A stretch of DNA of 64,000 bases from Sandaracinus amylolyticus (GCF_021631985.1 NZ_CP070225.1:5642001-5706000), one strand, 5' to 3'; shown: positions 17,514 to 27,247, numbered from the stretch's first letter. Notes: a model not told the origin generated them from the letters alone. Program-made: numbers and translations.

Positions 17514-18493
17514 CGCCCGTTCGCGAGCACCTGGACGTCGTCGATCCACACGCTCGCGCGCCGCTGCAGCAGCTGCACGACGCGCGTGCCGTTCCACTTC
17601 GCGCCGGTCAGCTCGGGCGCGCTGTAGCCGAGGATCATGTGGAAGCCGCGCAGCTTCACGTCCTGGCAGGACACGCCGATCGGCGCGACGACACCGGTGT
17701 TGATGCCGAACGTCACCTGTCCGACGCGACGGCCTTCCTGACCCGAGTCGAGGTGCTCGAGCAGCACGCGCGCCGCGTCGTCCGCGCCCTCCGCGCCGAC
17801 GAGGCGACCCTTCGCGAAGCGCAGCTGCAGGCGCTGCGTGGCCACGCGACCGAGATCCGATCCATCGGTGAGCCACACGCCGCCGTCGGGCACGAACACG
17901 CCCTCGACGCTCGCGGGCGACGTGATCACCTCGCCCGCCGGGAGGTTCGTCCAGCCCGGCCCCTCGAGGATCCCGTGCTCGCAGTGCCAGCGATTGCCGG
18001 GATCGGTCTCGACGACGAGCGAGGTGCCCGAGGGGCTGGTCACGCGGATCGTGCTCGACGGACGCACGCGCTCGATCAGCTGCCGGCCGAGCCCCGACAT
18101 CTCGCGCGGATCGGTGGTGAGCGACTGGCGGATGACCGCGTCGGTGAGCCCGATCATGTGCGCGTGGCGGCGCTTGCCCTTCATCGTGACCATCGCGCGC
18201 CGCACGCCGATGTCGGCGCCGTACGACGCGAGGAACGCCGACGCGTCGCAGCGCGCGAGCACGGGCACGATGCGCGCCTCGTCGCTCGACTGCCCCGTCA
18301 GCTCGAACGTCTCGACGTTCGCGCCGATCGCGCGGGCCGCCGCTGCCACCGCGCTCGCGAGCTCGGCGAGCTCGCGTCCGAACACCACCAGGAACCTCTC
18401 GCCGACGGCGATGCGCAGGCACTCGTTGACGGTGAGCTGCGCCGCGACGCCCATGTCGGACGGCGAGCTCTCACCCTCGTTCTCACGGCTCAC
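17495..18493 (-). CDS. M29-like aminopeptidase family protein
   Basis: 332 residues. The opening (CLRIAVGERFLVVFGRE, LAELASAVAAAARAIGANVE) and the later segments (TIRVTSPSGTSLVVETDPG, PAGEVITSPASVEGVFVPDG) resemble thermophilic metallo-aminopeptidases of the AmpS/PepT family (M29), which release N-terminal residues with divalent metals. I choose GTG 18493 because GGAGGT lies 9 bases upstream; ATG 18454 is the alternative. The Glu/His metal ligands cannot be verified fully by eye, so it could be a non-peptidase relative. It stands alone and overlaps the convergent LysR gene. Confidence 0.75.
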   Translation of the reverse strand: MSRENEGESSPSDMGVAAQLTVNECLRIAVGERFLVVFGRELAELASAVAAAARAIGANVETFELTGQSSDEARIVPVLARCDASAFLASYGADIGVRRAMVTMKGKRRHAHMIGLTDAVIRQSLTTDPREMSGLGRQLIERVRPSSTIRVTSPSGTSLVVETDPGNRWHCEHGILEGPGWTNLPAGEVITSPASVEGVFVPDGGVWLTDGSDLGRVATQRLQLRFAKGRLVGAEGADDAARVLLEHLDSGQEGRRVGQVTFGINTGVVAPIGVSCQDVKLRGFHMILGYSAPELTGAKWNGTRVVQLLQRRASVWIDDVQVLANGRYVLSG

Positions 18494-18736
18494 GTGGGAT
18501 CGACCTCCGCGCGCACGACGGCATCGCTCGTCCGTGCGCAGCCCGCAGGGTAACGGTCCCCGGCGGCGCGTCCAAGCAGTTGGAAACGCCACGACGGGCC
18601 GACGCGCGCCTCGTCGGCCGCTCGGCACGAAGGCGGGATCTGCGATTTCGCGAGGCCTGCCACGGACGATGAAACGATCCGTCGCGCTGCGGGCACGCAG
18701 CCTCGCGAGCCCCGTCGAGGGCTCGGGAGGAGCCTC
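18494..18736. other. Intergenic region, divergent promoters
   Basis: 243 bases between the aminopeptidase and the Cys-rich lipoprotein. Contains the aminopeptidase ribosome site (GGAGGT on the minus strand) and a ribosome site for the lipoprotein (GGGAGGAG just upstream of 18737). No palindrome or terminator seen. Confidence 0.4.
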
Positions 18737-19639
18737 ATGCCCACATCTCGCTCTGCGTGCGCCGTCGCCCTGCTGATCCTCGCGACGACGGGCTGCCACA
18801 CCTACTACGGCTGCGAAGAGGACGACGACGAACACGAGCGCCCGCCGGTCACGCGTCGCGACGGGGGGCCGCCCGACGCGCACGTGGACGAGAGCGACGC
18901 CGGCACGACCACGTGCATCGTCGACGGAGACTGCGCGCCCGGCCGCGCCTGCAGCGGCGGAGTCTGTGTGCCCGGCGATCGCTGCGAGTCGGACGCCGAC
19001 TGCGATGCCGGGCTCGTCTGCGATCACCGTGGGACCTGCGCGCCCCCGAGCGGATGCCGCGCCGACACCGATTGCACGAGCGGCGAAGTCTGCGTGGAGG
19101 GTGCCTGTCGTCCGATCGACGACACCTGCGCGAACGATCTCGAGTGCGGCCCCGATCACGGCTGCATCGACAACGCTTGTCGACCGCGATGCACCGACGA
19201 CTCCGAGTGCGACGCGGGATTCGCGTGCACGAATCAGCTGTGCCTGCCGGTCGACGAGTGCGAGACCAGCGCGAGCTGTCCCGACGGTGAGCACTGCATC
19301 GACGCGCGCTGCGTGCCGCCGTGCGCCGACGACAGCGCGTGCCCCGAAGGACAGCTGTGCACCGCGGGGTGGTGCCGCCCCGACGTCTCGCCCCGTCCGT
19401 TCTGCACCAGCGACGCCGATTGCGCGCCCGGTCATCCCTGCGTCGACGGCCTCTGCCGCACCACGTGCGAGTCGGGCACCGACGAGGAGTGCCAGCGCGC
19501 CGACGTGCACCTCGTGCAGTGCGCGACGACGCGCACCGGTCTCCACCTCTGCCTGACGCACCGCGAGGCGAGCCCGGAGTGCGTCACGCGCTCCGACTGT
19601 GATCCCGGCGAGGCCTGCGTCGACGCGACCTGTCGCTGA
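18737..19639 (+). CDS. Cys-rich repeat lipoprotein
   Basis: 300 residues. Signal peptide with lipobox (LILATTGC, Cys20), then an acidic, low-complexity stretch, then about eight tandem modules of the form C-x4-DC-x-x-G-x-x-C-x5-C (for example DADCDAGLVCDHRGTC and DTDCTSGEVCVEGAC). Spacing of six cysteines per module implies disulfide-linked mini-domains outside the cytoplasm. Such repeats are common on the surface of myxobacteria and other Polyangia; the function is unknown. It is 87 bases upstream of the RCC1 lipoprotein on the same strand and may be co-transcribed with it. Confidence 0.85.
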   Translation: MPTSRSACAVALLILATTGCHTYYGCEEDDDEHERPPVTRRDGGPPDAHVDESDAGTTTCIVDGDCAPGRACSGGVCVPGDRCESDADCDAGLVCDHRGTCAPPSGCRADTDCTSGEVCVEGACRPIDDTCANDLECGPDHGCIDNACRPRCTDDSECDAGFACTNQLCLPVDECETSASCPDGEHCIDARCVPPCADDSACPEGQLCTAGWCRPDVSPRPFCTSDADCAPGHPCVDGLCRTTCESGTDEECQRADVHLVQCATTRTGLHLCLTHREASPECVTRSDCDPGEACVDATCR

Positions 19640-19726
19640 CGACGTCCGCAGCTCGCGAGCCCTTCGCGGAGTCCTCTCTCCGGGCGACCACTGCCTCGTG
19701 GCATTGGGCCGTAGATACCAGCGCTC

Positions 19727-21826
19727 ATGTTGGGCGCGGTGCGGGGGAGCATTTGCCTTGGACTCTGGTCGGTCGTGCTCGCGAGCTGCGTGCTACCGCC
19801 GATCGACCTCACGGACCGCTCGTGTCCGTGCATCGATGGATGGATCTGCGACACGGCGCGCAATCGATGCGTGCCGCTCGACGCGTTCGGCGACGCCGGC
19901 GTGACGAGCCCGGATCCCTGCAACGGGCGCGACGACGACGAAGACGGGCGCACGGACGAAGGACCCGACGCGTGTGGCACACCACCCGGCGCGATCGTGT
20001 CGTGCGTCGGCGCGACGTGCGTCCTCTCGTGCGCCGTGGGCTTCGCCGACTGCAACGGGATCGTCGCGGACGGATGCGAGGCGTCGCTGATCGCCGCGAC
20101 GAGCTGCGGCGCGTGCGCGGTGCGCTGCGAGGACCCACTGCCGTTCTGCGTCGAGGACGACGCCGGACGCTTCCACTGCAGCGATCAGTGCGCGTCCGAT
20201 CGCACGCTCTGCGGATCGAGCTGCGTCGATCTCGCCACCAGCGCGTCGCACTGCGGAGGATGTGATCAGGCCTGCGAGCTGCGTCCCGGCGTCGCGAGCT
20301 CGTGCGTCGACGGAGCGTGCACCTACGCGTGCCAGCCCGACCGCGCCGACTGCGACTCCGACGCTTCGACCTGCGAGACCGAGATCGACACCGTCGATGC
20401 CTGCGGGGCCTGCGACACGCCGTGCGCGACCGAGCACAACGCCGCGACCTGCGTCGATGGCGCCTGCACGATCGGCCCGTGTGAGAGCGGCTGGGGTCAC
20501 TGCGGCCCCGATTCGCACACCGGATGCGAGACGAGCCTGCACACGACGACGGACTGCGGTGCGTGCGGCGTGGAGTGCGACCTCCAGCACGCGACGGAGT
20601 CGTGCGAGACCGGCATCTGCACGATGGGCGTGTGCGATCCCGGCTGGGCCGATTGCAGCGACGAGCCCGGATGCGAGACGGATCTCTCGAGCACCTCGAG
20701 CTGCGGCGGGTGCGGCGTGACGTGCGACGTGAGCGAGAGCTGCGCGAGCGTGGGCTGCGCTGCGCCCGAGGACGTGATCGAGCTCGTCGCAGGCGACGAC
20801 TTCGCGTGCGCGCGGCTCACCGACGGCCGCGTGTCGTGCTGGGGCGCCGACGACTGCGGCCAGCTCGGCAACGGCAGCGCGGGCCCGAGCAACATGGCCG
20901 TGCTCGTCGCGGGCGTCACCGATGCGATCGACCTCGCGGCGGGCGCACACCACGCGTGCGCGGTGCGCCGCGGCGGACAGGTGGTGTGCTGGGGCGAGAA
21001 CGCATACCGCCAGCTCGGCAACGCCGGACCGGGCAGTGATCAGCCGGCGCCCGTCACCGTGCGCAACCTCGGCGACGCGGTGCAGGTCGCAGCGGGCGAC
21101 GATCACACGTGCGCGCGTCGCGCCGGCGGTCGCATCGCGTGCTGGGGGCGCAACGACGACGGTCAGCTCGGCAACGGCTCGATCGGCGGCGATCGCTCGT
21201 CCCCCGGTGACGTGGAGGGCGTCACCGATGCGCGCGAGCTCGCCGCGGGCGGCGCGCACACCTGTGCGGTCCTGCAGAGCGGGAGCATCACGTGCTGGGG
21301 CGAGAACGCGCGCGGTCAGCTCGGCGACGGAACGACGATGCGGCGTCCCTCCGCGAGCGCCGTCGCGGGCATCACCGACGCACGGATGATCGCGCTCGGC
21401 GCAGAGAGCTCGTGCGCGCTGCGCGCCGACGCGACCGTGTGGTGCTGGGGCGCGAACTCGAGCCAACAGCTCGGCGACGGGACCACCACCGATCGCACCG
21501 CGCCGACGCTCGTGAGGGACGTGCCGAGCGCGCGCGCGATCGCGTGCGGCGACCAGCACGCCTGTCTGGTCACGACGGGCTCGACCGTGACGTGCTGGGG
21601 CGCCAACGCGAGCGGGCAGCTCGGCGATGGAACCATCTCCGGCGGCGCGCCGCGCGCGACCGGAACGCTCCTCGACGCAGTCGCGATCGCGGCCGGGCGA
21701 TCCCACACCTGCGCGGTGCGCGACGAGGGCTCGGCGAAGTGCTGGGGCAGCGGCGCGGACGGTCGGCTCGGCGATGGAAGCGGGGCCGATCAGGTCCTGC
21801 CGGTCGCGGTGCTCGGGCTGCCGTGA
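19727..21826 (+). CDS. Lipoprotein with Cys-rich modules and seven RCC1 repeats
   Basis: 699 residues. A short signal with lipobox (SVVLASC) leads into Cys-rich modules (GCETSL-type repeats: SCGACAVRC, HCGGCDQACEL, ACGACDTPC, DCGACGVEC) over residues 60-345. Then come seven RCC1-type blades with the repeated CAVRxxGxVxCWGxNxxGQLGDG pattern from about residue 350 to the end. Seven blades close a beta-propeller. In this lineage such exported proteins are numerous and of unknown role, probably protein or polysaccharide binding at the cell surface. The RCC1 blades each carry two Cys, suggesting cross-linking. Confidence 0.88.
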   Translation: MLGAVRGSICLGLWSVVLASCVLPPIDLTDRSCPCIDGWICDTARNRCVPLDAFGDAGVTSPDPCNGRDDDEDGRTDEGPDACGTPPGAIVSCVGATCVLSCAVGFADCNGIVADGCEASLIAATSCGACAVRCEDPLPFCVEDDAGRFHCSDQCASDRTLCGSSCVDLATSASHCGGCDQACELRPGVASSCVDGACTYACQPDRADCDSDASTCETEIDTVDACGACDTPCATEHNAATCVDGACTIGPCESGWGHCGPDSHTGCETSLHTTTDCGACGVECDLQHATESCETGICTMGVCDPGWADCSDEPGCETDLSSTSSCGGCGVTCDVSESCASVGCAAPEDVIELVAGDDFACARLTDGRVSCWGADDCGQLGNGSAGPSNMAVLVAGVTDAIDLAAGAHHACAVRRGGQVVCWGENAYRQLGNAGPGSDQPAPVTVRNLGDAVQVAAGDDHTCARRAGGRIACWGRNDDGQLGNGSIGGDRSSPGDVEGVTDARELAAGGAHTCAVLQSGSITCWGENARGQLGDGTTMRRPSASAVAGITDARMIALGAESSCALRADATVWCWGANSSQQLGDGTTTDRTAPTLVRDVPSARAIACGDQHACLVTTGSTVTCWGANASGQLGDGTISGGAPRATGTLLDAVAIAAGRSHTCAVRDEGSAKCWGSGADGRLGDGSGADQVLPVAVLGLP

Positions 21827-21845
21827 CCGACGCGACGCGACGAGC

Positions 21846-23408
21846 TCACTCCGGCGTCGTCGGCGCGACGACGCGCCGGGGGCGCGGCGCGAGCTGCAGC
21901 AGCAGGCGCTGGCTCTCGTCGGGCACCAGCGTCTGTCGCACCGGCGTGTGGCCGCGGAGCTCGAGGGAGAGATCGATCGGCGTCGTGCCTCGAGGGACCT
22001 CGAGGGCGAGCGGCGTCTCGCCGCGCGCCTCGCCCGCGAGCCGCACGGTCGCGCCCGCGGGCATCGACTCGATGCGCACGCGGACGGTCACCGGCGCGGG
22101 CGGAGGCTCGACGATCGGAGCCGGTGTCGGCTCGGGCGCAGGAGCACGCGCCGCGAGCGGTGGGGCCGCGATCTCGGCATCCGGCGGCGTCGACCGGGCC
22201 GCGCGCCACGCGGACATCGAGAGCGCTCCGAGCGTGATCGCTGCCAGCCCCGCGACGACGACGAGCTGACGAGGTCGTGAGGGGCCGCGGATCGCCTCGG
22301 CGATCGGCTCGACCGCCACGTCGATCTCGATCGGCATCGTCGGTGCCTCGGAGCGCGATCGGCGCTCCTCCCGATCGCCGCGATCGACGCGCCCGTTCGT
22401 CCGGCGCGCGCGGCGGAGCAAGGCATCGACCTCGGCGAGGCGCGGCGCGAGCACGCGCTTCGTCAGCCGCGAGAGCGTCTCGCGCGGATCGAGGCGCGGA
22501 TCGAGCGCGGGCATCTGCTCTCGCAGCGCGCTGCGCATCTCCCCCGCGGTCGCGAGACGCTCGCTCCGATCGCGCGCGAGCGCGCGCATGCAGATCTCGT
22601 CGAGCGCGGCTGGGATCCCGCGCGTGGGCGCCAGCGCGGAAGGGCGCGGCACCGGGTCCGACAGGATCGCCATCAACATGTCGCGGTCGCTGGTGCGCGC
22701 GAAGAGGCGCCGCCCGGTGAGGAGCTCGTGCAGCACCACGCCGGCGGCGAACACGTCGGTGCGCCGGTCGAGCGGCTCTCCGCTGAACTGCTCGGGGGCC
22801 ATGTACGCGAACTTGCCCTTCACCACGCCGCTCTTCGTGCGCGCGATGCGATCGGCGAAGCGCGCGATCCCGAAGTCGATCAGCTTCACCTCGCCCTCGA
22901 ACGTGACGAACACGTTCTGCGGCGAGACGTCGCGATGGATCACGTGCAGCGGCTTGCCGTCGTCGTCGGCGAGCTCGTGCGCGGCGTGCAGCCCGGCGCA
23001 GATCTCCGCCGCGACGTGCACGGCGAGCGCGAGATCGATCTCGACCTTGTGCGCGCGCACCGCGCGCATCAGCGCGAGCAGGTTGTCGCCGCGCAGGTAC
23101 TCCATGACGAGATAGAGCTCGTCGCCTTCGGACGCGAGCTCCTGCACCGCCACGACGTTGGGGTGACGCAGCCCGAGCATGATGCGCGCCTCGTCGAGCA
23201 GCGCGCCGCGGAGCTCGGGCTCCGCGACCAGCTCGGGCAGCATGCGCTTGAGCACCACGAGGCGCTCCAGCCCCGCGAGCCCCGCGCGGCGCGCGAGGAG
23301 GATCTCCGACATGCCCCCCGCGGCGAGCCGCGCGAGCACACGATAGGGACCGACTTCGTCCAGGAGACCCGTCGTCGGAAGCGCGAGGCTCGCCACGGGC
23401 GGGGACAT
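21846..23408 (-). CDS. Membrane-bound Ser/Thr protein kinase with C-terminal PEGA domain
   Basis: 520 residues. The kinase domain is at the N-terminus: Gly loop LARLAAGGMSEILLA, Lys54, HRDVSPQN with Asp160, DFG with Asp178, and APEQ. A charged linker follows, then one transmembrane helix (about residues 400-420, QLVVVAGLAAITLGALSMSA), an Ala/Pro-rich stalk and a PEGA domain (IESMPAGATVRLAGEARGE) that would face the periplasm. It fits the Pkn family of myxobacteria. It lies 56 bases after the antiporter gene and may be co-transcribed. The external part is a candidate sensor, so kinase input could come from the cell wall or envelope. Confidence 0.92.
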   Translation of the reverse strand: MSPPVASLALPTTGLLDEVGPYRVLARLAAGGMSEILLARRAGLAGLERLVVLKRMLPELVAEPELRGALLDEARIMLGLRHPNVVAVQELASEGDELYLVMEYLRGDNLLALMRAVRAHKVEIDLALAVHVAAEICAGLHAAHELADDDGKPLHVIHRDVSPQNVFVTFEGEVKLIDFGIARFADRIARTKSGVVKGKFAYMAPEQFSGEPLDRRTDVFAAGVVLHELLTGRRLFARTSDRDMLMAILSDPVPRPSALAPTRGIPAALDEICMRALARDRSERLATAGEMRSALREQMPALDPRLDPRETLSRLTKRVLAPRLAEVDALLRRARRTNGRVDRGDREERRSRSEAPTMPIEIDVAVEPIAEAIRGPSRPRQLVVVAGLAAITLGALSMSAWRAARSTPPDAEIAAPPLAARAPAPEPTPAPIVEPPPAPVTVRVRIESMPAGATVRLAGEARGETPLALEVPRGTTPIDLSLELRGHTPVRQTLVPDESQRLLLQLAPRPRRVVAPTTPE

Positions 23409-23464
23409 AGACGGTCGGCGCGGCGCACCAAGCTCCCCGATCGGGTTCGCCCGCGAGGCACCGC

Positions 23465-25069
23465 TCACCGAGCAGCGGTCGCCGACTCGACCCCGGGGGC
23501 GAGCTGCTGGAGATCGAGCTCCTCCATGTCGAGCTCCTGCTCGATGCGCTGGAACGCGGCGTCGCCGATCGTGCCGTCGGCGCGCAGCTCGATCAGTCGG
23601 TGACGCTCGGCGGTGATCGCCGAGCGCACGATCGCCATGTCGCAGTCGAGCCGGCGATCCCCCCTGGTGATGGCACCGCTCTCTTCGTGCACACCCGCGA
23701 GCTCCACCTCGGCGCGTCGCAGCAGCACTTCGTAGCGGCGTCGCAACAGCGCCGCCATCTCGTCGTCGGCGTGCTCGGCCGTCGCCGCCATCGCGGCGCG
23801 CAGCGTCTCGACCCGCGCGAGCCGCACCTCTCGATCGACGGAACCGTCGTCCCGAAGCCGCAGCGCGCTCATCAGCGGCCGCAGCGTCAGCCCCTGCACC
23901 ACGAGGGTCGTGAGCACGACCGCGAACGCGCTGAAGAGGACCAGATCGCGAAACGGGAACGCGGGCCCTCCGGTCTCGCCGGTCGGGAGCGCGAGCGCCG
24001 CTGCGAGCGTCACGACCCCTCGCATGCCGCACCACCCGATCACCGCCGCCGCGCCCTTCGAGAGCGCGACGGTGTCGCGATGTCGCCATCGACTCCAGGC
24101 CGCCGCGCCCGTCACCCACCCGATGCGCGCGAGGATCGTCGCGACGCACACCGCGGTCGCGATGCCTCCGTACTCGACGAGCGTGCGCGCATCGAGACGC
24201 TCGACGAGCCCCTTGAGCTGGAACCCGACGAGCGTGAACGCGAGCACGTTCAGCACGAACACCGCGAGATCCCACACCGCATACGAGGGGACGCGGATGC
24301 GCGCCGGCGTCACGTCCGCGGCGTGTCGCGCGGCCGTCATCGCGAACGCGACGACGGTGAGGATGCCGGAGAGATGGAGTCGCTCCGCCAGGATCCACAC
24401 CGCGAACGTCGCGCAGAACTGGAAGACGACCACGATCGCGACGTCGTGGATCCGCGGTAAGAACGCGATGACGGCGCGCGCGAGGACGAAGCCGAGCACG
24501 ACGCTGCCCACCGTCGCCGCGAGGAGCAGCGGAACCGTGCCCTCCGGCGAGAACGTCCCCGCGAGGGTCACGCCCACCGCGAGCCGATAGATCAGCAGCG
24601 CGCTCACGTCGTTGAACAGACTCTCGCCCTCGAGGATCACGAGGAGTCGATACGGCGGATTCAGCTGCTTCAGCACTGCAGTCGCCGCTGCGGCGTCGGG
24701 CGGCGCGACGATCGCGCCGAGCGCGATCGCGACCGGCCACGGCATCTCGGGCACGAGCCAGCGCACGACGCACGCGACGACGACGATCGTCAGCACGACC
24801 GCGCCCACCGCGAGACCGGACACCGCGCGCCAGTTCGCGCGGAGATCGCGCGGCGAGGCGTCGAACGCCGCATCGAGCAGCACCGGCGCGACGAAGAGCG
24901 CGAGCGTGAGCTCGGGATCGAGCACGAGCGTCGGTGTTCCGGGGACGAGCGCCACACCCGCACCGGCGAGCGCGACCATGGCGGGGTACGGCGCCCCGAT
25001 GCGTCTCGACACGGCGGTGAGCGCGGCGCCTGCGAGCAGGAACGCGATGATGAACTCGAAGACTTCCAT
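23465..25069 (-). CDS. Na+/H+ antiporter, CPA1 family
   Basis: 534 residues with about twelve membrane helices and a hydrophilic C-terminal region from about residue 415. The conserved ALGAIVAPPDAAAATAVLK (with the transport Asp), EGESLFNDVSALLIYR and the later GWCGMRGVVTLAAALALP identify the CPA1/NhaP family, which exchanges Na+ or K+ for protons. I start at ATG 25069 (MEVFEFIIAFLLAG); the frame extends 12 codons upstream without a ribosome site. The C-terminal tail is helical and acidic, probably regulatory. It is followed by the Ser/Thr kinase on the same strand. Confidence 0.92.
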   Translation of the reverse strand: MEVFEFIIAFLLAGAALTAVSRRIGAPYPAMVALAGAGVALVPGTPTLVLDPELTLALFVAPVLLDAAFDASPRDLRANWRAVSGLAVGAVVLTIVVVACVVRWLVPEMPWPVAIALGAIVAPPDAAAATAVLKQLNPPYRLLVILEGESLFNDVSALLIYRLAVGVTLAGTFSPEGTVPLLLAATVGSVVLGFVLARAVIAFLPRIHDVAIVVVFQFCATFAVWILAERLHLSGILTVVAFAMTAARHAADVTPARIRVPSYAVWDLAVFVLNVLAFTLVGFQLKGLVERLDARTLVEYGGIATAVCVATILARIGWVTGAAAWSRWRHRDTVALSKGAAAVIGWCGMRGVVTLAAALALPTGETGGPAFPFRDLVLFSAFAVVLTTLVVQGLTLRPLMSALRLRDDGSVDREVRLARVETLRAAMAATAEHADDEMAALLRRRYEVLLRRAEVELAGVHEESGAITRGDRRLDCDMAIVRSAITAERHRLIELRADGTIGDAAFQRIEQELDMEELDLQQLAPGVESATAAR

Positions 25070-25225
25070 GCTCGTCGAGCCCGCGACTCCGTCCGTCGGC
25101 CACATGCGTCCGACGTGAGCGCGTATTGCGTGCGGCGACGCGCCTCACTGCTGGTCACGGTCGTCGCTCGGTGTCGAGCGCCTATGTCCGCGAAGGGAGC
25201 AAACCCTGACGGAAAGGAGCGAACG

Positions 25226-25747
25226 ATGGCGCGACCGACCGAGATCGCCGGGCAGGTGATCGGCAAGCTCAAGGGCGCGAAGCAGGCGTTGACCGGCGGA
25301 GCGGGGATCTTCGAGCGCCTCTCGACCGAGCACGGCGAGATCTCGACGCTGATCCGGCGTGTGGCCGCCAGCACGGACGACTCGAACGTACGCAAGGAGC
25401 TCTACGGCCGCATCCGGACCGAGCTCGCCGCGCACGCGCGGGCGGAGGAGAAGGAGGTCTATTCGACGTTCCGCGGAATTCCCGACATCGCCGGCAAGAT
25501 GGACGACTCCGCCGACGAGCATCATCGGATCGAGCGGTATCTCGATCAGCTGGACGTGCTGCCGATCGACGGCGATCGGTGGAGCGACGTCTTCCGCGAG
25601 ATGATGATGCTCGTGCAGCACCACGTCATCGAGGAGGAGCAGCAGATCTTCCCGGCTGCGAAGAAGGCGCTCTCGAAGGAGCAGTCCTTCGCGCTCGAGC
25701 AGCGTTATCTGGAGTCGAAGGCGAAGGAGCTCGACTCGTTCACCTGA
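25226..25747 (+). CDS. Hemerythrin/HHE cation-binding domain protein
   Basis: 173 residues. The four-helix pattern carries the iron ligands: LSTEHGEI, AHARAEEKEVY, DEHHRIERYL and VQHHVIEEEQQIFP, in the order expected for HHE domains. Such proteins bind a diiron centre and sense or store O2, NO or iron. The start is ATG 25226 behind AAAGGAG; upstream frame is non-coding. It is a single-gene unit, divergent from the antiporter, closed by a strong terminator at 25765. Confidence 0.92.
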   Translation: MARPTEIAGQVIGKLKGAKQALTGGAGIFERLSTEHGEISTLIRRVAASTDDSNVRKELYGRIRTELAAHARAEEKEVYSTFRGIPDIAGKMDDSADEHHRIERYLDQLDVLPIDGDRWSDVFREMMMLVQHHVIEEEQQIFPAAKKALSKEQSFALEQRYLESKAKELDSFT

Positions 25748-25764
25748 TGGTCGCCAGTCGAGCG

Positions 25765-25806
25765 CGACCGCCGAGCGGGCCCGTGCTCGCTCGGCGGTCG
25801 TTTCGT
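25765..25806 (+). terminator. Terminator after the hemerythrin gene
   Basis: Perfect 13-bp stem: CGACCGCCGAGCG (25765-25777) and CGCTCGGCGGTCG (25788-25800), 10-base loop, then TTTCGTTCG. It lies between convergent genes and may also stop transcription from the flavoprotein side. Confidence 0.8.
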
Positions 25807-25815
25807 TCGTGGGAC

Positions 25816-27234
25816 TCACTGGAGCTCGGGCAGTCGCCACGCGAAGTCGCGGCGCAGCGTTCGTGCTGCGGTCAGCGCGGCGCGACCCAGGATGCCGGCA
25901 TAGGTCGGGAACGAGAACGGCAGTCGCGCGAGATCGTCCACCGTCATCCCCGCGCTGATCGCGATCGCCGCGAGCTGCACGATGTCGACGGCGCGATCTC
26001 CGACGACGTGACAGCCGACGATGCGCGAGGTCGTGCGGTCGACGATCAGCTTGCAGAAGCCCGACGCACGACCGTCGATGATGGCGCGCGTGCCGCAGTC
26101 CAGTCGGATCACGGTGACGAGCGCGTCGAGCTCGGCGCGCGCGCGTGCTTCGCCGAGGCCGACCTGCGCGTACTCGGGATCGGTGAAGCTGCCGATCGGG
26201 CTCACGTGCTTCGTCAGCGGCAGCACCGCGCCGCGGACCGCGTTCGTGCCGGCGACGTAGCCCTCTTCCAGCGCCTGCGGGACCACCATGAGATGACCGG
26301 TGACGTCGCCCGCCGCGAGCACGTGCGGCGCGGTGGTCCGGAGATGCTCGTCGACCCGCACGTGGCCGCGCTCGTCGGTCGCGACGCCGGCGACGGCGAG
26401 ATCGAGCTCGGCGGTGTTCGCCACCCACCCTACTGCGACCACCGCGAGCGCTGCCTCGGCGGTGGCTCGATCTCCGTCCTTCGACACGATCATTCGCACG
26501 CCGTGCGCCGTCTTCTCGAACGCTTCGATCGCTCCGAAGTCGGTTCGCACGATCATCCCCGCGTCGCGGAACGCCGTCGTCACTTCTGCCGAGACGTCTT
26601 CGTCCTCCGTCGGCAAGATGCGCGGGCCGGCCTGGAACAGCTGCACGCGCGTGCCGAACGCGTGGAAGATCGACGCGACCTGCACGCCCGTCGCGCCCGC
26701 GCCGATCACCAGCATCGAAGGCGGCACCGACGTCAGCGCCCACGCGTCGCTGTGCGTCGCCGTCAGCTCGGCGCCGGGCACCGAGAGCCGCCGGCTCGCG
26801 CCGCCGGTGCAGAGGACGATCGACTCGCCGTCGAGGCGCAGCCCGCTCGCGGTCTCGATCGTGTGCGGTGCGACGAAGCGCGCGGCCCCGGTGTTCTCGA
26901 GGATCGAGACGCCCGCGGACTCGCACTGTCCGCGCAGCGCGGATTGCCGGCCCACGTGATCGACGACCTCGCGGACCCGCTCGAGCAAGCGCGGATAGTC
27001 GACCACGGGCTCACCGGCGGAGATGCCATATCGCGAGAGCTGTCGCGCCTCGCGCACGAGGCGCGCCGCGTGGGCCAGCGTCCGCACCGGCACCGGACCG
27101 TCGTTGGCGGCCATCCCGCCGAAGCGCTCGCGCGCGACGAGCGCAGTGCGCGCTCCGAGATCCGCGGCCCGCAGCGCGGCGACCACGCCCGCAGGCCCCG
27201 CTCCGATCACGACGACGTCGAATTCACTCTGCAT
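25816..27234 (-). CDS. Pyridine-nucleotide-disulfide-oxidoreductase-fold flavoprotein lacking the redox cysteines
   Basis: 472 residues. FAD site GAGPAG (11-16), NAD(P) site VIGAGATGVQVAS (about 178-190), the LAAGDVTG flavin motif and the C-terminal dimer domain are intact. The segment that normally reads GGTCxNxGCxPSK is GGMAANDGPVPVRTLAHAAR (39-58), with neither cysteine. The C-terminal catalytic HPT motif is SFPTYAG (His replaced by Phe). So it cannot perform classical dithiol chemistry, and a simple NAD(P)H:acceptor or quinone reductase role is more likely. It ends a likely operon with a DyP peroxidase gene 13 bases upstream. Confidence 0.88.
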   Translation of the reverse strand: MQSEFDVVVIGAGPAGVVAALRAADLGARTALVARERFGGMAANDGPVPVRTLAHAARLVREARQLSRYGISAGEPVVDYPRLLERVREVVDHVGRQSALRGQCESAGVSILENTGAARFVAPHTIETASGLRLDGESIVLCTGGASRRLSVPGAELTATHSDAWALTSVPPSMLVIGAGATGVQVASIFHAFGTRVQLFQAGPRILPTEDEDVSAEVTTAFRDAGMIVRTDFGAIEAFEKTAHGVRMIVSKDGDRATAEAALAVVAVGWVANTAELDLAVAGVATDERGHVRVDEHLRTTAPHVLAAGDVTGHLMVVPQALEEGYVAGTNAVRGAVLPLTKHVSPIGSFTDPEYAQVGLGEARARAELDALVTVIRLDCGTRAIIDGRASGFCKLIVDRTTSRIVGCHVVGDRAVDIVQLAAIAISAGMTVDDLARLPFSFPTYAGILGRAALTAARTLRRDFAWRLPELQ

Positions 27235-27247
27235 CTCTCCCTCACGA

